In this document: in pieces, positions 11,701 to 23,260 of the stretch | Layout of the letters: every line of letters starts with the position of its first letter | Position numbering within the stretch: position 1 is the stretch's first letter | Assembly: GCF_000005505.3 (NCBI RefSeq) | Contig: NC_016132.3 | Coordinates: forward strand, 30,084,914 to 30,148,913 | From: Brachypodium distachyon | Taxonomy: Eukaryota > Streptophyta > Magnoliopsida > Poales > Poaceae | Direction: 5' to 3' | DNA: 64,000 nt | Program-made: the position numbers and the translations under genes | The notes under the pieces: generated by a model | Told to the model about the DNA's origin: nothing | Database searches by the model: none | The model's input: only the letters and a program-made list of their open reading frames with translations

Positions 11701-14452
11701 GGAGGTCCGACGGTTCCCAAGCGAACACATCGGTGTTCTCCCGGAGGAAAGTGATGAGGGCGGTTTCCTATTCGGCAATGAGGTTCGCACCAAAGGTGGT
11801 GACGGTGCGCTCCTCGCTGCCGGCTTGGAGGGGCAGCTTCTTCACCTTGGCAGCCCCCTCCATGAGCTTTTGGCCCTTGCCGGGGCACGAGCTCGAGCCT
11901 GCGCCTCCCCCAGCAAGCTCTTGCGGGGTAGCGCGGGCCTTCTTCGTTGCGAGGCGATTGCCCGGCAATGAGCCTTCGCTTCCGGTGACGTCCCCGTCAC
12001 CGGAATCGGCTGCGGCGGCGGCCTTGACGACCTCGCCCACACACCAGGTTGCGTCCTTGAGATCGCACCTGATGGAGAGGACTCCATACGTGGACGGCAT
12101 CTTCATCACGCCGTAAGCCCAGTGAGTCGCTGCCATAAACTTGATCAGCGCCGGCCGGCCAAGGATTCCGTTGTAGGGCAACGGGGTGTGCGCCACATTG
12201 AACACTAGTGCTCGGTCCTGAACGCTTCCTAGGACCCGAAGGTAACCGGCAGCGTGATGCGCCCCAAGGTGCGCATGACCTCGGGGTTCACTCCCCGGAA
12301 CGGGTCAGTGTGTTTCAACTGCTCCAGCGGCAGCTGAAGTTTCTCCACTAACCTGGCGGACAGGAGGTTCAACCCCGCTCCGTTGTCCACCAGCACCTTG
12401 GTCACCGTCATGTTGTTCATGATCGGTGAGACCATGAAGGATAAAACCCACGAATCCAGCTGGCGGGCTAGGTGATCGTCGGCGCTGAAGGTGATCGGCA
12501 CGTGCGACCACTTCAGCGGCTGCTGCGCCGCCGCGTCCGACAACAGCGCAACACCTCCCGGGCGAGGCGCTTCACCGCGGCGTGGGATGAGAGAGCATAA
12601 GCTCCCCCAAGGATGCAGGCGACGCCACGAGGCTCCTGGAAGCCGGGTGCGTCGTCCCCGCTGAAATCGGACTCGCGCTGCTCCTCAGCGCGAGCCTTGT
12701 CTCATCCCGGGGGAGGGCGCTCCCTGCCGACACGGGCTTGGGCACGTCCCCCCGGGCTTCTCCTCGGCCGGCATCCCCACCGGCAGGCTTCGGCCCTGCC
12801 CTGGGGTCGTTAGGGCAATCCCGGGACAGATGCCCAATGTCGCCGCGGTTGAAGCAAGCGCCGGCTGCTCGTCGCTCTTCGTGACGCTGCTCGCCCCTCT
12901 GCTTGATACCCTGCAGGATGCAGCAATCCTGCGCGTCGTGGGTAGCGTCGGCGTGGATGGGGCAGCGAGACGCGTCGCCCGGCTTGCCGCCAGACCTGCC
13001 ACCGGGCGAGGCCTTCTTCACAGGCCTCGCAGCAGCCCCCGACTCCGCAGGCGAGGACTTGCTTCCCGTTACGCTTCCGGGAACTCTTCTTCTGCGAGCC
13101 CTCAGCTGGGCTCGTGGCAGCGTTAGCTGCAAGCTCCCGCGCCAAGCGCCCTTCCTCGGCCATGGCACACTTGTGCGCCAGGGCGTAGAGATCCTGCGTC
13201 GTCCGGATCCGATGCGTGCTCAGCATCTCCCGCATCTTGGGGTCACAGACGTTGATGGCGAAGGTGTTGACGATGGCGGCAGGCTCCGCCTCCGGGATGG
13301 AGTAGGAGATTCTGGAGAAGAGGTTGACGAAGCTCTGCAGCGTCTCTCCCAGCTTCTGCACCACGGTGTGCAGCTCCCCGATGGTTCCCGGGCGCTTGTA
13401 GCCGACCTGGAACGCGATCACGAACTACTCGCGCAGGTCCGCCCAACTGGCTATGAACCCGGCAGGCAGGTTGAGCAGCCACGTTCTCGCTGATCCCTTG
13501 AGGACCATTGGGAACCAGTTAGCCCTGACCTTGTCATCGGCGCCGATGACATGCATCCCCAACGTGTAGGTCAGGAGGAAATTCTTCGGGTTCTTGCGGG
13601 GCCATGTTACCCGGCGCAGCTCGCGGGTGAATGCGGTGCAGCCGACCTCGGTGCCCATGGGAGCATCCTCCTGCTCCTCCGTGCGCGGGCGCTCTGCCTC
13701 GTGCCGGCACCGGCGCTCCAGGCGCTGGCGGAGATCCTCCTGTTGGCGGGCGTTCAGGGCGCCGCGCGCGTCATGCCTTGTGACGGTTGGTGACGAATCC
13801 GAGGACCCCTCAGGATCCCCGCCTCCCTGCAAGGGAGGTTTTTCCCCTGCCCCGAGACGCGGGGTACGTCGCCGCGCCCTGGGTTCTGCCCGCGGCCTGA
13901 GCCAGCCGGGACGCCCTCGCCCTTCGGCTGCTGGGCGGCGAGTGCGAGGAGCGCGTCCAATTCCGCACTCCACACCTCGTGTGCCGGCGTGCCTTGCTGC
14001 GGCTCGTATCGCATCATGACTCGCGTGGCAAAGATGGCTTCTGCCGGGGTCTGGGCTGGGGGCAGCCGATTCTCCGACCGATTGCCCTCCACCCTGTCCC
14101 CCGGCGCACCCGGGTGAGTAGGGTGCGATCCCGTTGGCGTTGCTCGCGACACGGTGTGTTCATGGCGCAGCTGCCGCTGCGCGTCTCCGGCCCGCGATTG
14201 AACTCACCGGCCGGCGCGGGCGGCATCGTGGCCGCTTGCGCGACTGGCTCCGACGCCGGGAGTCGCTGGCCCCCTCGGCCGGTTGTCCGCCGACGGCCGA
14301 GGAGGCGAGGCTGGCAACGGCGACTGCTGCGCCCGAGAGGGCTCAGGGTTCTCTTGAACCCGTGATGCAGGTTGCGTGTCGTGCGATCGTGTGTGCACCG
14401 CTAGGGCGTCATGCGGGTCGATCCGAGAGTCACCAGCCCTCTTGGGAGGCAT
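8748..14452 (-). pseudogene. Gag-pol of Tat-A (gag, protease, RT, RNase H, integrase), disabled
   Basis: Gag starts at the ATG at 14,452 (MPPKRAGDSRIDP). The capsid-like region (TYTLGMHVIGADDKVRANWF) is at about 13,560, and a zinc knuckle (ACFNRGDIGHLSRDCPND, second Cys changed to Arg) is near 12,850. Protease follows with VDNGAGLNLLSA near 12,385. Reverse transcriptase lies at 10,835-11,728 and keeps FLDAF and CMPFGLKNAGS. An in-frame deletion of about 70 codons at 11,190 removes the YMDD catalytic loop. A Tat-type second RNase H (FDGAFS, TEYQGLLAGL, GDSQLVINQ, NFTADELSK) is at 10,049-10,645. Integrase spans 9,195-10,004 with the zinc-binding H/C pattern, GLDIADK, ITDNGTQF and a QAERE glutamate. 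The C-terminal part ends at 8,748. Stops at about 13,423, 10,660 and 9,195 and frameshifts break it. Confidence 0.88.
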
Positions 14453-14544
14453 GGCGACTGGCTCTGTTGTCGGGGTAGACGAGGCCGGTGCTGCTATGGA
14501 CGTCTGCATCGGCGGTCCCCGGCGAGCTCTCCTGACGCGCCAGA

Positions 14545-14676
14545 TGTCACAGCACGGGGCTCAGACACCGGGGATGCGTGAGCACCCCCTTTTAGGTTTG
14601 GCAGTGGGCAACGGGGATGGCTCCGGCGATGGCCGACGGGGCCGATGTAAAGCGTAGGGACACGATGAACACGAGA
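14545..14676 (-). repeat. 5' LTR of Tat-A, inner part
   Basis: On the plus strand it starts TGTCACAGCACGGGGCTCAG, homologous to the start of the Tat-C LTR at 40,347. It is interrupted at 14,676 by a solo LTR. Its continuation is at 17,962-18,745, giving about 911 bp in total, close to the 917 bp of Tat-C. Confidence 0.85.
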
Positions 14677-17600
14677 TGTAACATCCCAAAATTCAAAACC
14701 TTTCATATGCATTGCATCCATAAGCATCATGCCACAATTGCATGTTTGAATTCAAATTTGAATCTCAAAAGGCTTTAAAAGTTCTGATTTCAATTTAAAC
14801 CTTAGGGTTTACATCCATTTGAGCTTTGGATCTTCAACCAATAGGTTTTATGTGTAAAAGGGGTTTAATGCATATATAAGCTATCCCATAATTTTTGAAT
14901 AATTATTTGGAGTTAAAAAAGTATTTTATTTAAATAGTTATATAGCCCTAAAGGCATTTATAGGGAAAATGTATTTTTATATATTTCATTTTGAGGGGAA
15001 ATCACTCCCAAAACTTGTATAATGGTAAAACATGATTTTACAAATTTTTTGGAATTTATTTGGACCAATTTGGAGTTCAAAATCAAAAGTTATCAAAGAA
15101 ATGAGAAAAGCAGAAAAAGAAAAGGGCTAAAAGAAAAAAAAAAGGGAGAAACGGCCCGGCCCGGCCACTTTGGGCCGCACCGGCCCATTCCTCACGCATG
15201 CGCGCACCGCCCCGCCCAGCCGCGCCCCGCGCCGCGCCGCACCCGCTGACAGGTGGGGCCCACCTGTCAGGGGCTTCTTCCTCGTTTGGAAGGCGCCCAC
15301 GACGCGTGCCGCCTTCCTTCTTCGCCGCCGCAATCTCCTCGCCCGCCCTTCCTTTTGCAGCCCCGAGCACGTCCTTTTAAACCCCGCGACCCCCTCTCTT
15401 CTTCCCCCTTGCTTCGCCAGTCAATCGCGCGACCACGCCGGCTGCAATTTTTCGCCGAAGCTTCGCCGGAGTCCGCCGCCGTCTCGAGCTCGTCACTGGC
15501 AACCTAAAGGTCGAGAGCCACCCCCGCCTACCCTATCTCCTCCCTCTCGCTCTCGCGCATCTCCTGACGCGTGCCCCCGTCTTTTTTGTGCCCTGCAGCG
15601 CCGCCCCGGCCACCGCCCGAAGCCTCGCCGGAGCCCGTGCCGCGCCGCCGCGCTCGCCTTCGTCCTAGGCGCCGCCCCCGACGCGCCCGAGACCCGCCGC
15701 CACCCCCTGCGCCTCTGCCCCGACGAGACGCGCACGCCCGTGACCTCCCCGTCGCGCCAGCCTCGCGCGCCCACATCCGTCCGATCTAGATCGATGGCTA
15801 GGATTAGATCACTTATAAAACGAACCGATATGCACTGTGGAGCGTCCGATCTTTATAAGTTAGATCTAACGGCTCGGTTTTAATTATAAACCCGAACCTG
15901 TACCGTCCAATTAGAAAGCGCCACGTGTCCCCGATTAAATTGAAAAATTAATTCCCCGGTTTAATTAAATGGCTCTTTTACAGAAAAGCCCCTATAACTT
16001 CAAATGATCATATCTTTTAATCTGTTTGGCCAAATTTAATGATCCACACCTTTTTGGAATCCTGAGGAAATGTAGAATCTTTTGGCACTGTCCATTTTTA
16101 AATTTGAATATTCGCATCACATTCAAATTACAGATTAGAGTTTTATACCATTTAAATCATAGCTAATTATTTAGAAGTCCTTTTTGAATGAAACCAGTGC
16201 ACAATTTTTTTTAATGTCCTCTGTCCAATGGGACAGAGAAATAAATATTTTGAATTAAATTGTTTTGCAGATGCAAATAAAACCTTATTTTAGGGTTTAA
16301 ACCCTAGCTTTTGCTTTTGTTTAAAAACCATAATACTTTTGTCTTAATCATCTTTGTTTTGGACCAGTAGATCACCCAAATAAAATAAACCCAGTCATGT
16401 CACGTGTTTTGCATTGCATCATGGCATACATGTCTTTTGTTTGTATGGTGTGTTTATGTGTGTGCCTGTTTGCGTGATTTTATAGTTTTCTCAGAGAGCG
16501 AACTGTGTGATTGTGAAGAGTGCTTGAATACCAACTACTATCAAGGCAAGTTCACTTTGACCATCATCCCATTATTTTATTATGCACTAGATTTTATTAG
16601 TTGCATTGTTAGGGTTATTACTGTATCTATGCTAGCTATGATTTGTCCTAGTAGTATAGGATACCCTTTGTCATGATCTTACCACCAATTGCCATCGTAG
16701 TAGTAAAATGCTATGCTATGATAATATACCAAGGTGGTATTATTACAATGTGATACTATTGAATTACAATATGATTTTCCTAGTGTATGGCAAAACAAGT
16801 AATTCAATGAACCGTCCTGGGTGGGCTGCTTTGAGTTTTCGGATGTCGTGACGTTAGGTCCATTTCTATGGGGCCCGCTGAGTCGTCTCCCCGTGCGATT
16901 CGGGAGCGTCCATGGTCGTCTCCCCGTGCGATTCGGGGAGCGCCTGCGTCACAATGTGGGATGCCACACGGGATAACCAGAGAGTGGACTAGTTTCATGT
17001 TTAGTAGCTTCCAGTACAACCATATGATATTATGGGCTCTGCCAGGATGGATGTAAGAAATATGAACCTGGATCCGAGGTGACATCGGTATGTAGCAATG
17101 TAGGTTGGAACGCGTCCCTCAGGTGGTTTGGAAGAATATGTTCTGAAAATTCCTGTAATCGATGCCGTTGCTACTCTACCCTGAGGACAGTAAGGGATTA
17201 ACACGTCGATTTCTTGTGGGTAAAGTGTACCACCTCTCGAGAGTGTCAAACTAAGTACTTAGCCGTGTCCCCGGTTACGGACAATTATGAGCAACTGGAC
17301 ATTGAAGCTGTAAGGAAGGTCTCACTCATTTCAAATTTCATAATAAAACGAGTGGATTGAATAGGGTAGGAGCATTGATGTTTCTACTCAATGTGCCTAG
17401 GTTAATAGGAGCATGGGTGTTTATACCCGTGTCCAATAGAATTCAAAACTATTTGTTTAAAAATGATAGGATTGAGCAATGATGCTTCTATGCAAACAAC
17501 CAAACTCCACATAGCCAAATTATGCATATACTTGGTAAGTCCTTTATAACTCTGTTCAGCTTGCCAATACATTCAAATGTATTGACCACGTCGTGGCTGC

Positions 17601-17961
17601 AATTAACAATGCAGGTGGATCCGACGATGAGTGAGGTTCGTCGTTTTGTCATGGGTCATGTGCTTACATTCCAACATGCTCTCACCGTGGAGTAGTTGAG
17701 GCCCTTTTGTTATCCCCTTTTCCGCTGCAGTTTCGAAACATTGTTTTATGATGAGGAAGCAGTATTTGTTTTATGCTGGCCCAAGAGGTCATGCGAGGTT
17801 GTAAGTACTATTTAAATTCTGGATGATGCGATGTAATAAAGTACTTTTGACCTTTGTTTCTGTATACTTCATCATGAAACTGTGTGTGCTAGTGAGTCGA
17901 TCCAAGGACTAGCACAGTAAGCACAGAGATCGAACCCTTTGTAAGGGGGAGGATCGATTCA
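14677..17961 (+). mobile_element. Solo LTR of a Tekay/Del-type gypsy element
   Basis: This 3,285-bp sequence starts TGTAACATCCCAAAATTC and ends GGATCGATTCA. The five bases CGAGA flank it on both sides (14,672-14,676 and 17,962-17,966), a perfect target duplication. No internal coding region is present. A GC-rich middle (about 15,150-15,790) between AT-rich arms is usual for long LTRs of this lineage. It sits inside the Tat-A 5' LTR. Solo LTRs arise by recombination between the two LTRs of one element. Confidence 0.9.
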
Positions 17962-18745
17962 CGAGAGCGCTTTTACCCAGGGTCAGGCCACCCTGAGGTG
18001 TAAAAGCCTACGTCCTGCTTCCGAGTTTGTTATTAGCCAGTGAACTAGGGTTTACAGGTTGCCAGGGGGAGTCCCGGGTGCTCTCTCCTTCTGGCTAAGT
18101 GCTACTTGCCACTTCTGGCTATTACTAGTAGCGAACTGAAGACCCGATCCTACAACTGAACCGGACCAAACCGAACCCTTTGACCGTTGGCGGGGGACCT
18201 CCTTTTATACCGAAGGGGATACCACAGGTGCCTCGGTGCATGGGGTGACAAATGGCAAACAAAGAGCTAGGGCAGCTCGGCCCTGCTGCGCTGGCTTGCA
18301 TGCAGGTTGGATAGCCCTGCAACTAGGGCCCTAGGTGCCTAAAATTTACACCAAGCCAATCACGGTAGGTTGAATGGACGGGGAATCCCCTTTCTGTCGG
18401 GGCATTTAATGCTGGCGTGTGCTTCACTCCTTGTCTTGACGAACCCTGCACGTAGGGGGCCCGCCGAGCGGCCACATGGCGCCGCTGTCCTGCCTGCTCG
18501 GTCCCACTCCTCTAACGAACACCTGCGCCCGGGAGCGCCCTTCCCGGCAAGTTACCTTCCCGGGAAGCGCCCAGGCGAGATTTCTCTTGCTGCCCTGGAC
18601 CCCCGCAGCCCGGCTAGCCCTGTCGTGCTGGTGAGTTGCCGGGCAGCTCGCGGGGTGCTGCCCGGAGTGCGATCCTCTCCGGGGAGCAAGCGAGGCGCCC
18701 CACGCGTCATGCAGCGGTGGTACCCCCGGTGCCACTGATGCGACA
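17962..18745 (-). repeat. 5' LTR of Tat-A, outer part
   Basis: Continues the LTR broken at 14,676. It contains the TTTACCCAGG...GGCCACC block, a TATA box on the minus strand (CTCCTTTTATACCG on plus, about 18,200), the TTTAATGCT block and the terminus TGATGCGACA. The base after it (18,746) starts Tekay-like gag sequence. Confidence 0.85.
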
Positions 18746-21700
18746 GTAACCATGGACAGAATCATCAGGGAGGAAATGGGAACCAACCTCAGCACCAGCA
18801 TTAGAACCAGCTTTCTCGTCCGAGGAACCACAGTGACAGTGGTAATGGTAGCAACCATGGCAGTGGAGGGAACGGGGGACAGAACCGCAACGGCGACAAG
18901 CCAAGCGCGGCCTCAGCCAGGTGGAGTGTTTCAACTGCCACAAGCTGAGACACTACTCCAACGATTGCCCAGAAAAATTCAAGGAAGCTGGGAGCAAGCC
19001 GAACCCCTTTGCGAAGGGCAACGTGAACCACGTTGATGTGGAGGAGATCGCCAAGGAACGAGGTACCGTAATCAGCACCTTCCTCATTAATTCGTTTGAG
19101 GCACTCATACTGTTTGACACTGGTGCATCGCATTCGTTCATATCGAGGGGTTTTGTGATTAGAAATGGGTTGCCAACTAGCACATTAGCGAATCCCATGA
19201 AGGTGAAATCACCAGGAGGAGAGATACTGGCTACCTATGAGTGCCGTATATTGACTTTTGAAATTGGTAAACACAGTGTTCCAACCAATCTGATAGTGAT
19301 AGGATCAAAAGGACTGGATGTGATCCTAGGAATGGATTGGTTAACCAAGTATGGGGGAGTCATAGACTGTGTCAAGAGGACCGTTGCTCTCACGACTCCG
19401 GAAAAGAAACGTATACGTTTCAAGTCTACCTTCGAACCCTTGAGACCCATGGTCAATTCTCTTAAGGGGGGTAGCCTAGAAGATGTGTCCATAGTGAAGG
19501 AATACCCAGATGTATTTCCGGAGGAGTTACCAGGCATGCCACCAGATCGTGATGTGGAATTCCTTATCGAGTTGATGCCAGGAAGTGGACCCATAGCTAA
19601 GAAACCATATAAGATGGCGGTGGATGAGTTCAAGGAACTAAAGAAACAACTTGTTGAACAGTTGGAAAAAGGTTTCATCCGCCCGAGTTCGTCACCTTGG
19701 GGAGCACCCGTACTGTTTGTGGAAAAGCAAGAAAAGAGTCAGCGGATGTGCATCGATTATCGATTGCTGAATGAGGTGACTATAAAGAATAAATACCCCT
19801 TACATATAATCAATGATCTGTTCGATCAATTGGAGGGAGACTGTGTATTTTCCAAGATCGACCTTCGATCGGGATATTTTCAGTTGAAAATACGAGAGGA
19901 AGATATTCCCAAGACGGCTTTCACCACTAGGTATGGCCTATATGAATACACACTGATGCCATTTGGTTTGACCAATGCTCCAGCCTATTTCAAGAATATG
20001 ATGAACAAGGTATTCATGGAATATTTGGACAAGTTCGTCGTGGTCTTTATCGATGATATTCTGATATACTCCAAGAGCAAGGAGGAACATCAGCAACACC
20101 TGCGTTTAATCTTTGAGAAACTCCGAGAGCACAAGCTATACGCCAAATTCAGCAAGTGCGAGTTTTGGTTATCAGAAGTCAGTTTCCTTGGACATATCGT
20201 GTCAGGAGCAGGAGTCACTGTCGACCCAACTAAAGTGGCAGCAGTAACAGATTGGGAGGCGCCCAAGAACATCGGAGAGGTCCGCAGCTTCCTAGGACTT
20301 GCCGGCTACTATCGCAGATTCATTGAGAATTTTTCCAAAATAGCGAAATCCATGACCGAACTGTTGAAGAAGGCAAAGCAATTTGAATGGTCTGAGAAAT
20401 GTGAAGAGAGTTTTCAAGAGCTGAAAAAGAGATTAGTGTCAGCACCCATCCTTGTCTTACCCAACCTACAGGAAGACTTTCAAGTATATTGCGACGCCTC
20501 ACGTCAAGGTTTAGGAGGTGTTCTGATGCAAGGGGGAAGAGTTGTAGCGTACGCTTCGCGACAACTAAAGAATGATGAGGGAAATTACCCCACGTATGAT
20601 TTGGAGTTAGCATCAGTGGTGCACGCACTCAAGACTTGGAGACACTATCTCATGGGAAAACATTGTGATTTATTCACCTATCATAAAAGTCTAAAATACA
20701 TATTTACTCAGAAGGAGTTGAATTTGAGACAGAGGAGATGGCTAGAACTGATTAAGAATTATGATCTAAATCTTCAATACCATCCGGGCAAAGCTAACAT
20801 TGTGGCTGATGCTTTGAGCCGCAAGAGTTACCTCCGGAGTTGTGCAAGCAATTCAAGGAACTGAGACTAGAAATTGTGCCTAAAGGTTATCTCGCGAACC
20901 TAGAAGTGCAACCCACTATGTTGGACAGAATCAAAGAAGCCCAGAAAGGTGACTCCGAGATCGATGAGATAAAAGGGAACATGTTAATTGGGAAAGCAAA
21001 AGGTTTTCGAGAGGCTGACCAAGGGATTATATGGTTTGAAAAACGTGTCTGTGTACCACAAAACCAAGAAATCAGAAAACTGATACTTCAGGAAGACCAC
21101 GATTCACTGTACTCCATCCATCCAGGAAATACCAAGATGTACATGGATTTAAAGGAAAAAATTTGGTGGACCGGATTAAAGCGAGACATCACAGATTACA
21201 TAGCGTTGTGCGATGTATGCAACAAGGTTAAGGTTGAACATCAGAAACAAGCAGGATTGCTACAACCATTACCCGTACCAGATTGGAAATGGGATAAGAT
21301 AGGTATGGATTTCATCACCGGACTGCCGAGGACCAGATCAGGTTATGACTCCATATGGGTGGTAGTTGATCGTTTGACCAAGGTTGCACATATCATACCG
21401 GTGAAGACCACAATAACAGGCTATGGTTCCAGTTGGGATGTCACCGTTTGAGGCACTGTATGGGAAGAAATGCATGACACCATTGTTATGGGATGGGGTA
21501 GGAGACTGCAGTCTATTCGGCCCTGATTTGACAAAGGACGCCGAAGAAAAAGTCAGACTGATTCGAGACAGACTGAAAGTAGCAGAGTCGAGGCAAAAGA
21601 GTTATGCAGACTCAAAACGTAGGGAGGTTACCTACGAGGTTGGTGATAGGGCGTATCTCAGAGTTTCACCAATACGCGGTGTGAAGAGGTTCAGAATCAA

Positions 21701-22106
21701 AAGAAAATTAGCCCCACGATTCATTGGACCGTACCGAGTCTTATCACGCCAGGGAGAAGTGGCATATAAGTTGGACCTACCAGAATCTTTGGAAAGCGTC
21801 CAAAACGTGTTCCACGTATCTCAACTGAAGAAACGTCACCCCGACATGGCCGACACCCCGTTGAGCGATACCGTTCTGCTTGAGGAGGTCCAGTTGCAGA
21901 GTGACCTCACCTATGAGGAAAAACCCATCCGCATTTTGGATACCGCAGAAAGGCATACCCGCTCCAAGACTATCAAGTTCTGCAAAGTGCAATGGGATCA
22001 TCACACCGAGGAGGAAGCCACCTGGGAACGCGAACACGATCTTCGAGAAGACCACCCACACCTCTTTACTAGCCAACCAGAATCTCGAGGACGAGATTCA
22101 TCTTAA
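18746..22106 (+). pseudogene. Gag-pol of the Tekay-like element, with integrase core deleted
   Basis: The end of gag has a zinc knuckle ([14 protein letters not shown], about 18,924). Protease has [12 protein letters not shown] at about 19,111. RT has [34 protein letters not shown] and FIDD in place of the usual YxDD. RNase H has VYCDAS and ADALSRK. A frameshift near 20,828 follows RNase H. Integrase keeps its zinc-binding N terminus (HPGNTKMY, CDVCNKVK) and GMDFITGLP with the first catalytic Asp. At about 21,420 the frame jumps to MSPFEALYGKKC; roughly 95 residues, expected to hold the second Asp and the Glu, are gone. A chromodomain-like tail (PIRILDTAERHTRSK, VQWDHHTEEEATWE) closes pol at 22,106. 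It cannot be active. Confidence 0.9.
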
Positions 22107-22118
22107 GGGGTTTAGGTC

Positions 22119-22185
22119 TGTAACATCCCAATTTTCCCAAACTTTGCATCATGCATTTTCACTCATGAGCATCATACCATTTATG
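22119..22185 (+). repeat. Truncated 3' LTR of the Tekay-like element
   Basis: Begins TGTAACATCCC after the purine-rich CTTAAGGGGTTTAGG. It breaks off at about 22,185, where the duplicated Tat-B sequence begins at a shared CACGT. Confidence 0.8.
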
Positions 22186-22271
22186 CACGTCAGTTTAGGG
22201 CGTAGCCCGGCAACCGACCTAGGGAAGACTCATCCGGGAACAGGTGATGCCGGCCCACGCCCGGGGGCTAC

Positions 22272-23260
22272 TATCGCACCAGTGGCACCCGGGGTACCAC
22301 CGCTGCGCGACGCGTGGGCCCCGTCCCCGAGTTCCCGGGAAGCGGCTACGAGCAGTCCGGCAAGCTACCAGCCCGGAAGGGCTAGCGGGGCTTCGGGGAA
22401 TATTCCTGCCTGGGCGCCTCCCGGGAAGCCCCTTCCCGAGGGAGGTTCCCGGGTGCGTTGGGCCCGGGCACTACCTGGGGGGCGACTTGCCGGGACAGGG
22501 GGTTCCCGGGCGCATGCCCCCGCCTCAAGCGTGGGGCCCGGTAGGCAGATCAACAGCGCCACGCGGGCACGTGGCGGGCGTGGGGTGCGCGCGCGGCCCC
22601 ACTGGGGCAAGGAGTAAGGCGCACGGCTCATTAAATGAGCCGACCGACGGGGCGTTACCTGTCCGATCAAGTGAACAGTGCCTGTCCAATCCTACTCTAG
22701 GGTTTTAGACCCCTAGCAACGGAGGTGGCGTCCATGCGTGCCACCAGCTCACCAGGGCGGAGTTGTATGCTCCCCCGCTCGACACTTGTAGCCCTTGCAC
22801 CGTGGCACCTGTGGCATCCCCTTGAGTATAAAAGGAGGACCCCCGCCAACAGTCAAAGGGTTGGAATCTCAGTTGGTTCCAGTAGACGGTAGGGTTCGGT
22901 TGAGTTCGATCAAGCCACAGTTAGCCTCTAGCATTAGCAAAGAATAGTGAGGAGTACCTAGCCAAAGGGAGAGAGTACCCGGGAACTTACCCGGCAACCT
23001 GTAAACACTTGATTCACAACCAATATCAGCTCAGACAAGCAGGACGTAGAGTTTTACACCCCCGGGTGGCCCGAACCTGGGTAAAAACGTGCGCGTATCT
23101 GTTCTTTGATTAACGCGCACTTTTAGTACATGATTTCGCCGGCCCCACAGAGCCTCATCGGCCGAGCCGGCGTTCGCCGGGGCGAACCCCGACACCCCTA
23201 CCGAACCTAAAAGGGGGCCGTGACCGCACGCCCCTGGTGTCGGAGCACCGTGCGACGACA
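22272..23260 (+). repeat. Tat-B 3' LTR, duplicate
   Basis: Same 989 bp as 3,892-4,880 with four substitutions by eye (at the positions of 3,914, 4,214, 4,240 and 4,814). It has the same aberrant TA start. Its TATA box is at 22,827-22,833. Confidence 0.9.

Larger units (their letters stand above)
4881..18745 (-). mobile_element. Tat-A: minus-oriented Tat-type gypsy element, 3' end truncated
   Basis: From the 5' end on the minus strand it contains: 5' LTR (18,745 down to 14,545, split by a solo LTR), a primer-site region at about 14,530, gag-pol (14,452-8,748), a noncoding stretch with tandem repeats, and the C-terminal two thirds of the antisense gene (4,881-7,430). Its 3' LTR and the start of the antisense gene lay beyond the Tat-B insertion and are not in the window. 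The right end (GCGACA at 18,740-18,745) abuts Tekay-like gag, so Tat-A inserted there. Confidence 0.85.
18746..22185 (+). mobile_element. Tekay-like chromovirus remnant
   Basis: Coding order is end of gag, protease, RT, RNase H, integrase and chromodomain, then a purine-rich tract and the first 67 bp of the 3' LTR (22,119-22,185, TGTAACATCCCAATTTTC). The 5' part was displaced by the Tat-A insertion. The 3' LTR is cut where the duplicated block starts. Its LTR start differs clearly from that of the solo LTR at 14,677, so the two are different elements. Confidence 0.85.

Noticed and set aside
15170..15883. 237-codon Pro/Arg-rich open frame
   Set aside because: It lies in the GC-rich centre of the solo LTR with overlapping frames on the other strand; no domain.
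17962..18745. Taken at first as a second, independent solo LTR of a Tat element
   Set aside because: The CGAGA duplication and the summed length show that it is the rest of the Tat-A 5' LTR split at 14,676.
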